The notes below the pieces were generated by a model. The model did not search any database and had not been told where the DNA came from. It worked only from the letters and a program-made list of their open reading frames with translations. Below, piece by piece: positions 33,023 through 41,621 of a stretch of 43,187 nt of DNA. The position numbers and the translations under genes were made by a program. Position 1 is the stretch's first letter. Every line of letters begins with the position of its first letter. The stretch covers positions 1 to 43,187 of the forward strand of contig PXRQ01000074.1 in assembly GCA_003022005.1 (NCBI GenBank). Direction: 5' to 3'. This DNA is from Halobacteriales archaeon QS_5_70_15 (lineage in GTDB: Archaea; Halobacteriota; Halobacteria; Halobacteriales; Haloarculaceae).

Positions 33023-34876
33023 TTACTCCTCGGCCAGCAGGTCCGTCTCGACCGTCGCGTTCGTCCCGAGGAAGTCCAGTTCGACCCGCTCGGACGCCCC
33101 GAAGACCTCGACGGTCCCGTACGCTTCCGTCGTGAGTTCCGAGCGCTCCCCGTTGCGGACGTGGGTCGGCCACCAGGCCGCCGTCCGGGAGTTGTTCAGG
33201 TAGAGCGTGAACTCCAGCGTACGGGTCGTCTTCGGGGGGATCTCGAACGTCCGGTCGAGTTCGCGTTCGTCGGCCAGCCGGACCCCGTTGAGCGCGACGG
33301 TGTAGTTCACGTCCCGCAGCATCATCGGGACGGACCGCTCGTTCGTGACGGTGACGGTCATCTCGATCGGCGCCCGTTCGGGCGTCGAGTCGCCCCACTC
33401 GGCGGTCGTCCCCGGCACGGTCGCCACGTCCCGCCCGCCGACCGACACGGCCGAGGGCTCGTCGCTCTCGACCTCCGAGAGGACGTCGGTGGAGACGGAC
33501 CGCTCGCGGTCCGGGAGCGAGAGCGGGAGGGTCGTCACGCCGACCTCCGCGGTTCCCCTGGTTTCGGTGACGACCGTCGAGCGCTCCCCGTTGTCGATGT
33601 GTCTCGACCACCATCGGGGGACGGCGTCGTTGTCCTGCCGGGAGACGAGCGCGAGCGTGCCGTTCCCGGACGGGAGTTCGGCGGTCGTGCTCCCGTTCGA
33701 GACGACCACGCCGTTGATGCTCGTCCCCTCCCGCAGTTCCAGCTCGACGAGGTCGGCGTACGCGGATCCGGGGTTCCTGACCCCGACCTCGGTGACGACC
33801 TCGGTGTACTCGTCGGTCGCCTCGCCCCACCGCGAACGCGTCCCCGTCACCTCCGGGGGTTCGACCGATCCGGTCGCGTTCCCCGCCACGGGCTCGACGC
33901 TGGTCGAGCCGTCACCGAGCAGGTCCGTCTCGAACCGGAGCTCCCTATCGAACGCCGACAGGGGGAGCCGCTTCCGCTCGCCGTCCTCCTCGACGACGCC
34001 GTACACCTCGACCGAGAGGGTCGTCGTCTCGCCGCGCCGGAGGTGGCTCACCCACCAGTCCTGCATCCTCGCGCTGTCGAGGGCCGCGTTCACGGGGAGC
34101 CGTCCCGACTCGCCCGGCTCCAGACGGATGCCGTCGTCGGTCGTCCCCTCGCCGACGACGACGCCGTTCATCTCGATCCGGTACTCGGTCCCCTCGAGTT
34201 CGACGGGCCGGTCGTGGACGTTCCGCAGGCCGACGCCGAACCGTACGGGGGTCCGCTCGGCGGTGGCCTCACCCCACGAGGCCGTCCGGTTCGAGACGAC
34301 GAGCAGGTCCTCGCCGGCGACCGTCACGGTCTCGGTACCGCCCACCGCGAGCGGTCCCAGCAGGTCCGTCTCGACCGTCGTCGTCCGGTTCGGAAGCGAC
34401 TCCGAGTAGACGCCGGCGACGGAGACCGTCGGGGCGATGGTCAGTTCGGTCCGCTCGCCGCGGTTGACGTGGCTCACCCACCACGCGGGGACCTTCGAGT
34501 TGTCGAACGTGCCCGGAACGCGGACCTCGTTTCTGCCCGCCGGGAGCCCGTCGAGCGACGTCGACCCCTCGGCCGCCCGGACGTCGTTCAGGTAGATCGT
34601 GTAGCCCACCGTCGCCGGCACCGGGAACCCCCGTTCGTTGGGGTTGTCGACGACCATCCGCGTGCGGATCTCGGACTCGTTCGCGGACACCGCCCCGAAC
34701 TCGCTCTCGACTGACTCGACCGACGGCGACGCGACCGAGAGGTCGCTCCCCAGGATCAGAAACCCGGTGCTCGCCGACGCCAGCAGGACGACGCCACAGG
34801 CCACCGCGAGTACCCCCCTCGACACCACAGTGCTCGTCGGGTTCGCGCGGGACGTGTTTAGACTCGGGGTCGACAT
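33023..34876 (-). CDS. Membrane-anchored protein with four WHy/LEA-2 repeats
   Basis: 617 aa. After an N-terminal membrane anchor (SRGVLAVACGVVLLASASTGF, residues about 19-41) come four tandem beta-domains of about 145 residues. Each contains a WW-x-x-H-x-x-x-G-E motif: AWWVSHVNRGERTEL (131-145), DWWVSHLRRGETTTL (273-287), RWWSRHIDNGERSTV (421-435), AWWPTHVRNGERSEL (567-581). Domains 2-4 open with W-G-[ED]-[AS]-T (201, 350, 494), and repeats close with TVETDLL-like strands. This is the WHy (water stress/hypersensitive response) LEA-2 fold, extracytoplasmic here. Start uncertain: ATG 34876, or GTG at 34828/34825, which has a TCTAAAC box about 27 bp upstream. Confidence 0.85.
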   Translation of the reverse strand: MSTPSLNTSRANPTSTVVSRGVLAVACGVVLLASASTGFLILGSDLSVASPSVESVESEFGAVSANESEIRTRMVVDNPNERGFPVPATVGYTIYLNDVRAAEGSTSLDGLPAGRNEVRVPGTFDNSKVPAWWVSHVNRGERTELTIAPTVSVAGVYSESLPNRTTTVETDLLGPLAVGGTETVTVAGEDLLVVSNRTASWGEATAERTPVRFGVGLRNVHDRPVELEGTEYRIEMNGVVVGEGTTDDGIRLEPGESGRLPVNAALDSARMQDWWVSHLRRGETTTLSVEVYGVVEEDGERKRLPLSAFDRELRFETDLLGDGSTSVEPVAGNATGSVEPPEVTGTRSRWGEATDEYTEVVTEVGVRNPGSAYADLVELELREGTSINGVVVSNGSTTAELPSGNGTLALVSRQDNDAVPRWWSRHIDNGERSTVVTETRGTAEVGVTTLPLSLPDRERSVSTDVLSEVESDEPSAVSVGGRDVATVPGTTAEWGDSTPERAPIEMTVTVTNERSVPMMLRDVNYTVALNGVRLADERELDRTFEIPPKTTRTLEFTLYLNNSRTAAWWPTHVRNGERSELTTEAYGTVEVFGASERVELDFLGTNATVETDLLAEE

Positions 34877-34959
34877 CGAGCCCGTAGTCGTCGGCAGGGC
34901 CGACCCTCCCGGGAGGGGTCCCCGCGTGTCGACCGGGCGCCGCCGGCGCCCCCACCCGT

Positions 34960-36027
34960 CTACGGCGTGTAGTCCGTACTGCCGTCCTCGCTCTCGAGGA
35001 ACGCGGTCAGGAGCTCCCTCGTCGCCGCGATATCCTCGACGTGGGCGCTCTCGGTGACGGTGTGCAGGTAGCGCGTCGGGACGGAGATGGCGCCGGCCGG
35101 CTTCGCCCCGCCGACGCGCTGGAGCTTCGCCGTGTCCGTCCCCCCGGAGGGGAGCACCTCCAGCTGGTAGTCGACCCCGGCGTCCTCGGCGACCGCCCGG
35201 AGCCGCCGGTTCACCTTCGGGTTCGTGATGACCGACCCGTCCTTGAGCTTGATCGCGGGCCCCTCGCCGAGCCGCGTCACCCGGTCGCCCTCCTCGAACC
35301 CGGGGACGTCGTTGGCGACGGTCACGTCCAGCGCGATGGCGAGGTCGGGGTCGAGGTCGAACCCGAGCGCCTCGGCGCCGCGCAGGCCGACCTCCTCCTG
35401 TGTCGTCGCGGCGAAGTGGACGGTCGCGTCGGGGGCGGAGAGCCGCTCGGCGGCCTCGAGCATCGCGAACACGCAGACCCGGTCGTCGAGCGCCTTTCCC
35501 GTGACGTGGTTCCCGACGACCTCGGTGGTCTGTCGCATCGTCACGAGATCGCCGACGCTCACCAGCTCCGAGACGGCCTCGCCGTCCCGTCCCATGTCGA
35601 CGTGGACGTCGTGGACCTCCTGTTCCGAGGCCCCTTCCTCCTCGTCCTGCGTGTGGGGCGGGGTCGACCCGATGACGCCCGTGAGCTCGCCTTGCTGTGT
35701 GTGTACGGCGACGCGCTGGGCGCGGAGCACCCGCGGGTCCCACCCGCCGACGGCGTCGAGCTGGAGGAACCCCTCCTCGGTGACGTGCCGGACCAGGAAC
35801 CCGATCTCGTCGACGTGGGCGGCGACGACGACCGAGTGGTCCGATTCGCCCTCGACCGTCCCGACGACGTTCCCCATCGCGTCGGTCCGGACCTCGTCGG
35901 TCCGCTCCCCGAGCGCCTCGGTGACGAGCCCGCGGACCCGGTCCTCGTAGCCGGGCGGGCCGTGGAACTCGGTCAGGTCCCGGAGCAGGTCGAAGTCGAA
36001 CGGCAGCTCGCGGTCCTCGAAGGACAT
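34960..36027 (-). CDS. M42 family metallopeptidase (glutamyl aminopeptidase/endoglucanase-like)
   Basis: 355 aa, the usual size for tetrahedral archaeal aminopeptidases (TET) that trim peptides in the cytosol. Metal and catalytic motifs: AAHVDEIGF (His and Asp), GKALDDRVC (bridging Asp), TTQEEVGLRGA (catalytic and metal Glu), ALDVTVANDVPG (metal Asp) and PTRYLHTVTES (metal His). A short acidic insert (TQDEEEGASEQE) sits before the DVHVDMG region. The ATG at 36027 has an A/T-rich box (CTTTTTG) 25-31 bp upstream. It lies just upstream of the WHy gene on the same strand, with 83 bp between. Confidence 0.93.
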   Translation of the reverse strand: MSFEDRELPFDFDLLRDLTEFHGPPGYEDRVRGLVTEALGERTDEVRTDAMGNVVGTVEGESDHSVVVAAHVDEIGFLVRHVTEEGFLQLDAVGGWDPRVLRAQRVAVHTQQGELTGVIGSTPPHTQDEEEGASEQEVHDVHVDMGRDGEAVSELVSVGDLVTMRQTTEVVGNHVTGKALDDRVCVFAMLEAAERLSAPDATVHFAATTQEEVGLRGAEALGFDLDPDLAIALDVTVANDVPGFEEGDRVTRLGEGPAIKLKDGSVITNPKVNRRLRAVAEDAGVDYQLEVLPSGGTDTAKLQRVGGAKPAGAISVPTRYLHTVTESAHVEDIAATRELLTAFLESEDGSTDYTP

Positions 36028-36051
36028 GCCGCGGGTTCCGGCCGGGACGAA

Positions 36052-36058
36052 CAAAAAG
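36052..36058 (-). promoter_or_regulatory. TATA-like box of the M42 peptidase gene
   Basis: Minus strand CTTTTTG, 25-31 bp before the ATG at 36027. Confidence 0.45.
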
Positions 36059-36159
36059 GGGCGAGAACCGTCCGGGCCGGCGTGACACGGAATTATCGGC
36101 GCGAACGCCGACCGGCCGGTCGCGTTCGGCCGGGGGGCCGGGGCCGGTCGATCCCCTCG

Positions 36160-36238
36160 TACGGTCGTGCGCAGTCCCGTACCGGAGATCGCCGAACCCG
36201 GTCGGACGATCACCGGTGAACCGTTACGGCCGTCCGCA
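36160..36238. repeat. Palindromic element family A, copy A4
   Basis: 79 bp from TACGGTCGTGCGCAG to GTTACGGCCGTCCGCA. Flanks are TCG (36157-36159) and TCA (36239-36241); the latter is the TGA stop of the acyl-CoA dehydrogenase gene. The gene-side end has more changes than the far end. Confidence 0.8.
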
Positions 36239-37382
36239 TCACTGCTGGCCGTAGAGGTTCCGCTGGATGTCGTTGGCTCCCTCGTAGATGACCGGGATGC
36301 GGACGTCGCGGTACACCCGCGCGATCCGGCGGTCGGTCAGGACCGAACGGCCGCCGTGGAGCGACATCGCGTCCTCGGCACACTTCGTGGCCGTCTCCGT
36401 GGAGTTCGTCTTCGCCATCGCCGCCCAGAGCCCGGCGTTCTCCCCCTCGGCGACCTTCTGGGCGGCCCGCCAGTTCAGCGCCCGCGCGCTCTCGAACCCC
36501 GTGCGCATGTTCGCGAGTTCGTGCTGGACGGCCTGGAACTCGGAGACGCCGCGCCCGAACGCCTCGCGGTCGTGGACGAACGCCCAGGCCTCCTCGATGG
36601 CCGCCGCCGCCAGCCCGAGCCCGTGTCCGCCGACGACGACGCGGCCGTGGTTGAAGAACTCGGCCGGCATCCAGAAGCCCGCACCCTCGACGCCGATCAG
36701 GTTCTCCTCCGGCACGCGGAGGCCGTCGAGGTGGACGTGGGCCTGCTTGGAGGCCGGCATCGCCATCTTCTCGGGGACGTGTTCGGCCTCGTATCCCTCG
36801 CTGTCCGTGGGGACGACGAACAGCGAGAAGTTGTCGTACCGGTTGTTCGGGTCGGCGCCGGTCTTCGCGTACAGCGTGACCCAGTCGGCCTCGACGCCGT
36901 TGCCGATCCAGTACGTCTCCCCGTCGACGACGTACTCGTCGCCCTCCTTCCGCGCGGTGGTCGACATCCCCGCGAGGTCCGAACCGGTCCCGGGTTCCGA
37001 GACCGCGAGCCCCGTGATTTGCTCGTTCTCCGCGACCGGGCGGAGGTACGCCTCCTTCTGTTCCTCGGTGCCGTACTCGGCGAGTATCTCGGCGCCGAAC
37101 GAGGCCAACTGGAGGGTGAGCGAGATGCCCGCGTCCGCGCGGTAGAACTCCTCGGCGATGGCGAGTATCTCGTAGAGGGTGAGCCCGCGCCCGCCGTACT
37201 CCTCGCCGATCCTGGGCGACGAGCCCGGCGTCCATCCCGGCCTCAAGGACCTCCCACGGGTACTCGCCCGAGCGGTAGTACTCCTCGGCCGCGGGGGCGA
37301 TGTGCTCCTCGGCGAACTCGCGGGCCTCGCGCTTGACCGGTCGAGCGGGCTCCGGGACGAGGCTCTCCTCGAACAGTTCCAT
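36239..37382 (-). pseudogene. Acyl-CoA dehydrogenase, interrupted by a one-base frameshift
   Basis: Two frames join into one acyl-CoA dehydrogenase of about 380 aa, an FAD enzyme of beta-oxidation that introduces a trans-2 double bond. The N-terminal part from ATG 37382 reads EFAEEHIAPAAEEYYRSGEY up to GMDAGLVAQ. The rest, in the next frame, has IGEEYGGRGL, AVSEPGTGSDLAGM (FAD/substrate loop), AFGRGVSEFQAVQ, the LHGGRSVL segment and VIYEGANDIQRN with the catalytic Glu. The break is an extra base near 37210-37213 (CAGGATCGG). All motifs downstream are intact, so a sequencing error is as likely as true decay. It probably acts with the acyl-CoA ligase gene upstream on the same strand. Confidence 0.85.
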
Positions 37383-37507
37383 ACGTTCCCTCCGGGCGCG
37401 AACCTCTTAGCTCGTCTGCAACCAGCGGGACGCGCCCGGACGCCCGGAGTGTGTGTAACGATCCCGGGGGATGAGCCGTCGAGCGGTCGGCCGTTCCGCC
37501 CTGCCGG

Positions 37508-39232
37508 TCAGTCGTCGTCCGGGGCCGCCTCTTCGGGGACCTGTCCCTCGACGAGCGACGCGTCGACGTGCTCCTCGCGGAGGTCCTTCTTCGAGAACTT
37601 CCCGGTGGCGGTCTTGGGGACCTCGTCGATGAACTCGATCTCGTCCGGGAGCCACCACTTGGGGTACTTCTCGCGGAGCATCTCGTAGATGCCCTCGCGG
37701 AGCGTCCCCTCGTCGGCGCCCTCCGCCGGGACGACGAACGCGACCGGGCGCTCCTGCCACCGCTCGTGGGGGACGCCCACGACGGCCGCCTCGCTCACGT
37801 CGTCGTGGGCCATGATGGAGTTCTCCAGTTCGACGCTGGAGATCCACTCCCCACCGGACTTGATCACGTCCTTGGCGCGGTCGACGATCTTGATGTAGCC
37901 GTCTTCGTCGACGGTGACGATGTCGCCGGTCTCGAGCCACCTTCCCGAAGAGCTACCCTCTTCAGACTCCCCGCTCGCTCCGCTCCCGGGAACGGCCACG
38001 AAGTCCTCCTCGTTCGCGTCGGGGCGCTTGAAGTACTCGGTGGTCACCGAGGGGCCACGGACGTAGAGCTCGCCGAAGTCCTCGCCGTTCCACGGCACCT
38101 CGTTCCCGTCGTCGTCGACGACCCGGAACTCCAGGCCGGGGACGAACAGCCCCTGCTTCGAGCGCTTCTTCAGCTGTGTCTCGTAGGCTTCGTCCTCCAG
38201 ATCGGCCTTGAGGTGGGCGACGCTCCCGATGGGGGACATCTCGGTCATCCCCCAGGCGTGGAGCAGTTCGACGTCGCGGTCGTCGAACCACTCGATCATC
38301 GCCCGCGGGGCCGCGCTCCCGCCGACGATCACCGAGTCCAGCGCCGAGAGGTCCAGCTCGTTCTCCTCGGCGTACTCCATCAGGCCGAGCCACACGGTGG
38401 GGACGCCAGCGGTGATGGTCACGCCCTCCTCCTCGATCAGGTGCGCGAGGTCCTCGGGGTCCGGCGAGGGGCCGGGGTAGACGTGCTTCGAGCCGCCCGC
38501 GGTCGCCGTGAACGGCATCCCCCACGCGTTGACGTGGAACATCGGCACCACCGGCATGACGACGTCGTCGTCGTCCATCGGGATGCCCGCGGGCGAGAGC
38601 GACTCCATCGTGTGGGCCCACAGCATCTTGTGGGTGTACTCGACGCCCTTCGGCCGGCCCGTCGTGCCGGAGGTGTAGCACATTCCGGCCGGCTGCTCCT
38701 CGTCGAGGTCGGGCCAGTCGTACTCCGTGTCGCGGTCCGCGATGAACGACTCGTAGTCCGTCACCGGCTCGAGGGTGGTCTCCGGTACGGCCTCGCCCAT
38801 CACCACGAACTCCACGCCGTCGAACCCGACGGCGTCCTCGGCGGCGCCGGCGAGCTTGTCCACCAGCGATGGGTCGACGAAGACTATCCGATCCTCGGCG
38901 TTGCCGACGATGTACTGGATGTGTTCGTCGGGGAGCAGCGGGTTGATCGTGTGGAGCTGAGCGCCGATAGTCGGCACCCCGAAGTACGTCTCGAAGTGGC
39001 GGTGGTGGTTCCAGCAGAACGTCGCCACGCGGTCGCCCTGCTCGATGCCGGCCGCGTCGAGCGCGTTGGCCAGCTGCGCGGTCCGGTCGGCGTACTCCGC
39101 GTAGCTGTACCGGTCGATCCCGTCGTGGGTGCGGGAGACGACCTCGGTGTCCGGATAGAGGTTCTCCGCACGCCACAGGAACGGCCGCAGTGTCAGGTCT
39201 GTTCCACCGGGCATACCCGTGATTTTCATCAC
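37508..39232 (-). CDS. Medium/long-chain acyl-CoA synthetase (AMP-forming)
   Basis: 574 aa, ANL superfamily adenylating enzyme. It has P-loop [17 protein letters not shown]5 region GMTEMSP, A7 RWLETGDIV, the hinge [15 protein letters not shown], and the C-terminal catalytic Lys in [12 protein letters not shown]. It activates a fatty or other organic acid to its CoA thioester, feeding the acyl-CoA dehydrogenase downstream. A 15-residue Gly/Ser/Glu-rich insert ([15 protein letters not shown]) lies just before RWLETGD, a surface loop, and its DNA is less GC-biased. The start is GTG 39232 or, more plausibly, the adjacent ATG at 39229. Confidence 0.93.
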   Translation of the reverse strand: MMKITGMPGGTDLTLRPFLWRAENLYPDTEVVSRTHDGIDRYSYAEYADRTAQLANALDAAGIEQGDRVATFCWNHHRHFETYFGVPTIGAQLHTINPLLPDEHIQYIVGNAEDRIVFVDPSLVDKLAGAAEDAVGFDGVEFVVMGEAVPETTLEPVTDYESFIADRDTEYDWPDLDEEQPAGMCYTSGTTGRPKGVEYTHKMLWAHTMESLSPAGIPMDDDDVVMPVVPMFHVNAWGMPFTATAGGSKHVYPGPSPDPEDLAHLIEEEGVTITAGVPTVWLGLMEYAEENELDLSALDSVIVGGSAAPRAMIEWFDDRDVELLHAWGMTEMSPIGSVAHLKADLEDEAYETQLKKRSKQGLFVPGLEFRVVDDDGNEVPWNGEDFGELYVRGPSVTTEYFKRPDANEEDFVAVPGSGASGESEEGSSSGRWLETGDIVTVDEDGYIKIVDRAKDVIKSGGEWISSVELENSIMAHDDVSEAAVVGVPHERWQERPVAFVVPAEGADEGTLREGIYEMLREKYPKWWLPDEIEFIDEVPKTATGKFSKKDLREEHVDASLVEGQVPEEAAPDDD

Positions 39233-39262
39233 GACGCTAATGATTCTTACTACATAGGGGGC

Positions 39263-39937
39263 TCACGTCCGCCGGCCCCGGACCCGCCGCGAGACCGCGA
39301 CCCCCTCGCCGACGGGCAGCAGCACCGTCTCGAACGCCGGGTCGGCGCGCACGGTGTGAAGGTACTCGGCGATCCCCCTGGTCGCGTCGGTCGTCTCGAC
39401 CTCCGCGTCACTCAGAAGCTTCGGGAGCGCCTCGAACTCGATCGGTCCGGCCGCGACGGCGTTGTCCGCCAGGACCAACCCGCCTTCCGGGACCTTTCCC
39501 CGGATCGCGTCGAACGCCTCGACGTAGCGGTGCTTCTCGTTGTCGATCAGCGCACAGTCGAACGGGCCGTCGTACCGGTCGACGATGTCGATCGCGTCAC
39601 CCTGTTCGAACCGGGCGCGCTCGGCGTGGCCGCCGCGCTCGAGGAACTCGCGGGCCTCCGCCAGCTCGTCGGCGTCGATCTCCGTGAGCACTACTTCGCC
39701 GTCCTCGGGGAGCGCGCCGGCGAACCAGTAGGCGGAGTAGCCGAAGCCGGAGCCGAACTCGAACACCCTGCGGGCGCCGATCAGACCGGCGAGAAAGCGG
39801 AGCCATCCACCCACCGCCGGGCCCACGGTGGGGAACCCCTTCGCCTCGGCCTTGGCGTCCATCTCCACGACCACCTCGTCGGGGTCGGGACCGACGAGGC
39901 GGGCGTACGAATCCACGGACTCCGGTATCGGGTTCAT
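39263..39937 (-). CDS. SAM-dependent O-methyltransferase (family 3, COMT-like)
   Basis: 224 aa. Motif I VFEFGSGFGYSAYWFA, then VVLTEIDADELAEA (motif post-I), FDCALIDNEKHRYVEAF with the metal-binding Asp of catechol-type O-methyltransferases, and GGLVLADNAV. This matches the cation-dependent O-methyltransferase family (PF01596). The ATG at 39937 (NPIPESVDSYARLV) is preferred to the longer open frame to 40018 because the family starts here and a T-rich patch lies about 25 bp upstream. It is 30 bp from the acyl-CoA synthetase start on the same strand, but the latter seems to have its own promoter. Substrate unknown. Confidence 0.88.
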   Translation of the reverse strand: MNPIPESVDSYARLVGPDPDEVVVEMDAKAEAKGFPTVGPAVGGWLRFLAGLIGARRVFEFGSGFGYSAYWFAGALPEDGEVVLTEIDADELAEAREFLERGGHAERARFEQGDAIDIVDRYDGPFDCALIDNEKHRYVEAFDAIRGKVPEGGLVLADNAVAAGPIEFEALPKLLSDAEVETTDATRGIAEYLHTVRADPAFETVLLPVGEGVAVSRRVRGRRT

Positions 39938-40104
39938 ACCCCGACCTCCGGGGCCGGACCCGAAAGCGTATGGGGGGCGAGCAGGTGGCACGGACCGCTC
40001 GGCGGGGTGGTGTGCCACGCTCGGTCCCCCGGCCGTCGGGCCTCGGGCGTCCGCCGTCGGCCCCGTGCCACCCCGCCGCTCCGATCAGGTCACGCGAGAG
40101 GGTG

Positions 40105-40119
40105 GTACCGTTCCGGTAC
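40105..40119. repeat. Short inverted repeat downstream of the MscS-like gene
   Basis: GTACCG-TTC-CGGTAC, six-base arms, 27 bp beyond the MscS-like stop codon. No T-rich tract follows. Role unknown. Confidence 0.4.
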
Positions 40120-40145
40120 TTGAACCTTCGTTACCGATGGTCGGC

Positions 40146-40766
40146 TCACCGGTTCCGGCTCACGGGGAAACTGACCCGCTCGGGGTGCCCGTTCAACCCC
40201 ACGAGGACCCGCTCGTAGAGCTCGTTCCGGACCCGCGTTCCCCGGCGCGGGTGTGTGAGGTACCGCAGCCGGAGCTCCACCCACGACTCGCGCTGCTGGA
40301 CGTTGACCGTGGGTCGGTTCCCCACCTCCAGTTCAACCCCGGTCTCGGCGAAACGCTCCCGGTAGGTGGCGATGCGGGCGGCCATCTCGTCGCCGAGGTA
40401 GTCGTCGGCGACGTCGATCATGAGCCGGCGGGTGAACGGGAGGTCGGTCTCGTAGGCCACCTGTATCGCGAGTTCGTTCCGGACGTACGGGAACTCCTCC
40501 GAGGAGCGGTTGAAGACATCCGAGGAGAGCACCACGGAGTTGGGGAGCGTGATGATCCGGCCGGAGGGCTGGTTGGTCGAGACGAGGACGTAGAGGCCGT
40601 AGCCCGCGAGGACGACCGCCAGCACCGACAGCGCCCTCGCGGCGACGAGGCTCAGCGGCGTGTCGACGACCGTCCCCGGGACGGGGTCGAACCGGGCGAC
40701 GAGACTCGCCGCGACCGCCGCGGCGACCGCGAGCACGAGCGACAGGGGACCGACGCGACGGCGCAC
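40146..40766 (-). CDS. MscS-like mechanosensitive channel, C-terminal half with a replaced N-terminus
   Basis: 206 aa, GTG start. Two N-terminal membrane spans (about residues 8-26 and 41-63) lead into TNQPSGRIITLPNSVVLSSD. From there it matches the haloarchaeal MscS family through SEEFPYVRNELAIQVAYETDL and the C-terminal alpha/beta domain. The pore-lining TM3 helix and most of the beta-domain (the GDRI... segment) expected before SGRIITLPNS are missing, so it is about half the normal length. It may be a deletion derivative or a small regulatory subunit; channel activity seems unlikely. Divergent from the MBL gene. Confidence 0.75.
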   Translation of the reverse strand: MRRRVGPLSLVLAVAAAVAASLVARFDPVPGTVVDTPLSLVAARALSVLAVVLAGYGLYVLVSTNQPSGRIITLPNSVVLSSDVFNRSSEEFPYVRNELAIQVAYETDLPFTRRLMIDVADDYLGDEMAARIATYRERFAETGVELEVGNRPTVNVQQRESWVELRLRYLTHPRRGTRVRNELYERVLVGLNGHPERVSFPVSRNR

Positions 40767-40906
40767 GTCGGGGAGTCCGCCCCGGGTGGCAACGCGGTTG
40801 CGTCCCGGTTCCCGGACACGCCGGGCTCCCAGACCCGAACACTCCGGGCCGGTCCGTCCCGGCGAACCGACCCGGGAACCCCGATCTGTTCGCCGCAGAG
40901 AGCGTC

Positions 40907-40915
40907 TTTATTAAC
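40907..40915 (+). promoter_or_regulatory. TATA-like box of the MBL hydrolase gene
   Basis: TTTATTAAC about 22-29 bp before the ATG at 40936. The clearest TATA-like box in the window. Confidence 0.6.
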
Positions 40916-40935
40916 TAATCGGGCGTATCGAACGT

Positions 40936-41616
40936 ATGGACCTCCCCGAACACGTCCACGCGCTGTCGCTCGAGTTCGAGTACCGAGGCCGGGCACTGAC
41001 GATCGACCCCTGTGCCGTCGAGACCGAGCGGGGACTGCTCCTGTTCGACGTGGGGACGCCGGGGGGGCTCGACACCTTGGAGGCGGGGTTGGCCGACGCC
41101 GGTTTCGACCTCGGGGACGTGGCGACGGTCCTGCTGACACACCAGGACGCCGACCACGCCGGGTCGCTGGCCGCCCTCCAGGAACGGACCGACGCCGCGG
41201 CGGTCGCCAGCGAGCGGGCCGCGGCGGTGATATCCGGACGGGAACCGCCCCGGGGGCGGGACCCCGACGACGACCGCTACCCGCCCGCCCGGGTCGACCT
41301 CGAACTCGAGAGCGGGGGGACGTTCCACACCCTCGCCGGCCCCGCGCGGGTCGTCCCCACGCCGGGCCACACGCCCGGACACCTCTCCGTCTTCTTTCCG
41401 GAGGCCCGGTTCCTCGTCGCCGCCGACGCCCTCACCGCGAGCGAGGACGGACTCCAGGGACCGAACCCGGGTATGAGCGAGGACATGGACGTCGCGCTGG
41501 AGTCGGCGGGCCGACTCGCGGAACTCGATATCGAGCGGGTACTCTGCTACCACGGGGGGTTCGTCGACGCGGGGAACGACCGCATCGCGGAGGTCGTCCG
41601 CTCGGCCCGCCGCTGA
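40936..41616 (+). CDS. Metallo-beta-lactamase fold hydrolase
   Basis: 226 aa, MBL superfamily, glyoxalase II-like branch. Motifs: FDVGTPGG, THQDADHAG (the H-x-x-x-DH metal motif, with Asp at the second-His position, a known variant), PGHTPGHLSVFF, VAADAL (bridging Asp) and CYHGGF with the last His. Cytosolic, zinc or iron dependent. Substrate unknown. Leaderless-type promoter. It converges on the M20 amidase gene with only 5 bp between the stop codons. Confidence 0.88.
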   Translation: MDLPEHVHALSLEFEYRGRALTIDPCAVETERGLLLFDVGTPGGLDTLEAGLADAGFDLGDVATVLLTHQDADHAGSLAALQERTDAAAVASERAAAVISGREPPRGRDPDDDRYPPARVDLELESGGTFHTLAGPARVVPTPGHTPGHLSVFFPEARFLVAADALTASEDGLQGPNPGMSEDMDVALESAGRLAELDIERVLCYHGGFVDAGNDRIAEVVRSARR

Positions 41617-41621
41617 CGACG

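Noticed and set aside
41140..41170. MBL motif with Asp in place of the second His as a broken active site
   Set aside because: THQDxDH is a recurrent variant in this superfamily, so it is not evidence of inactivation.
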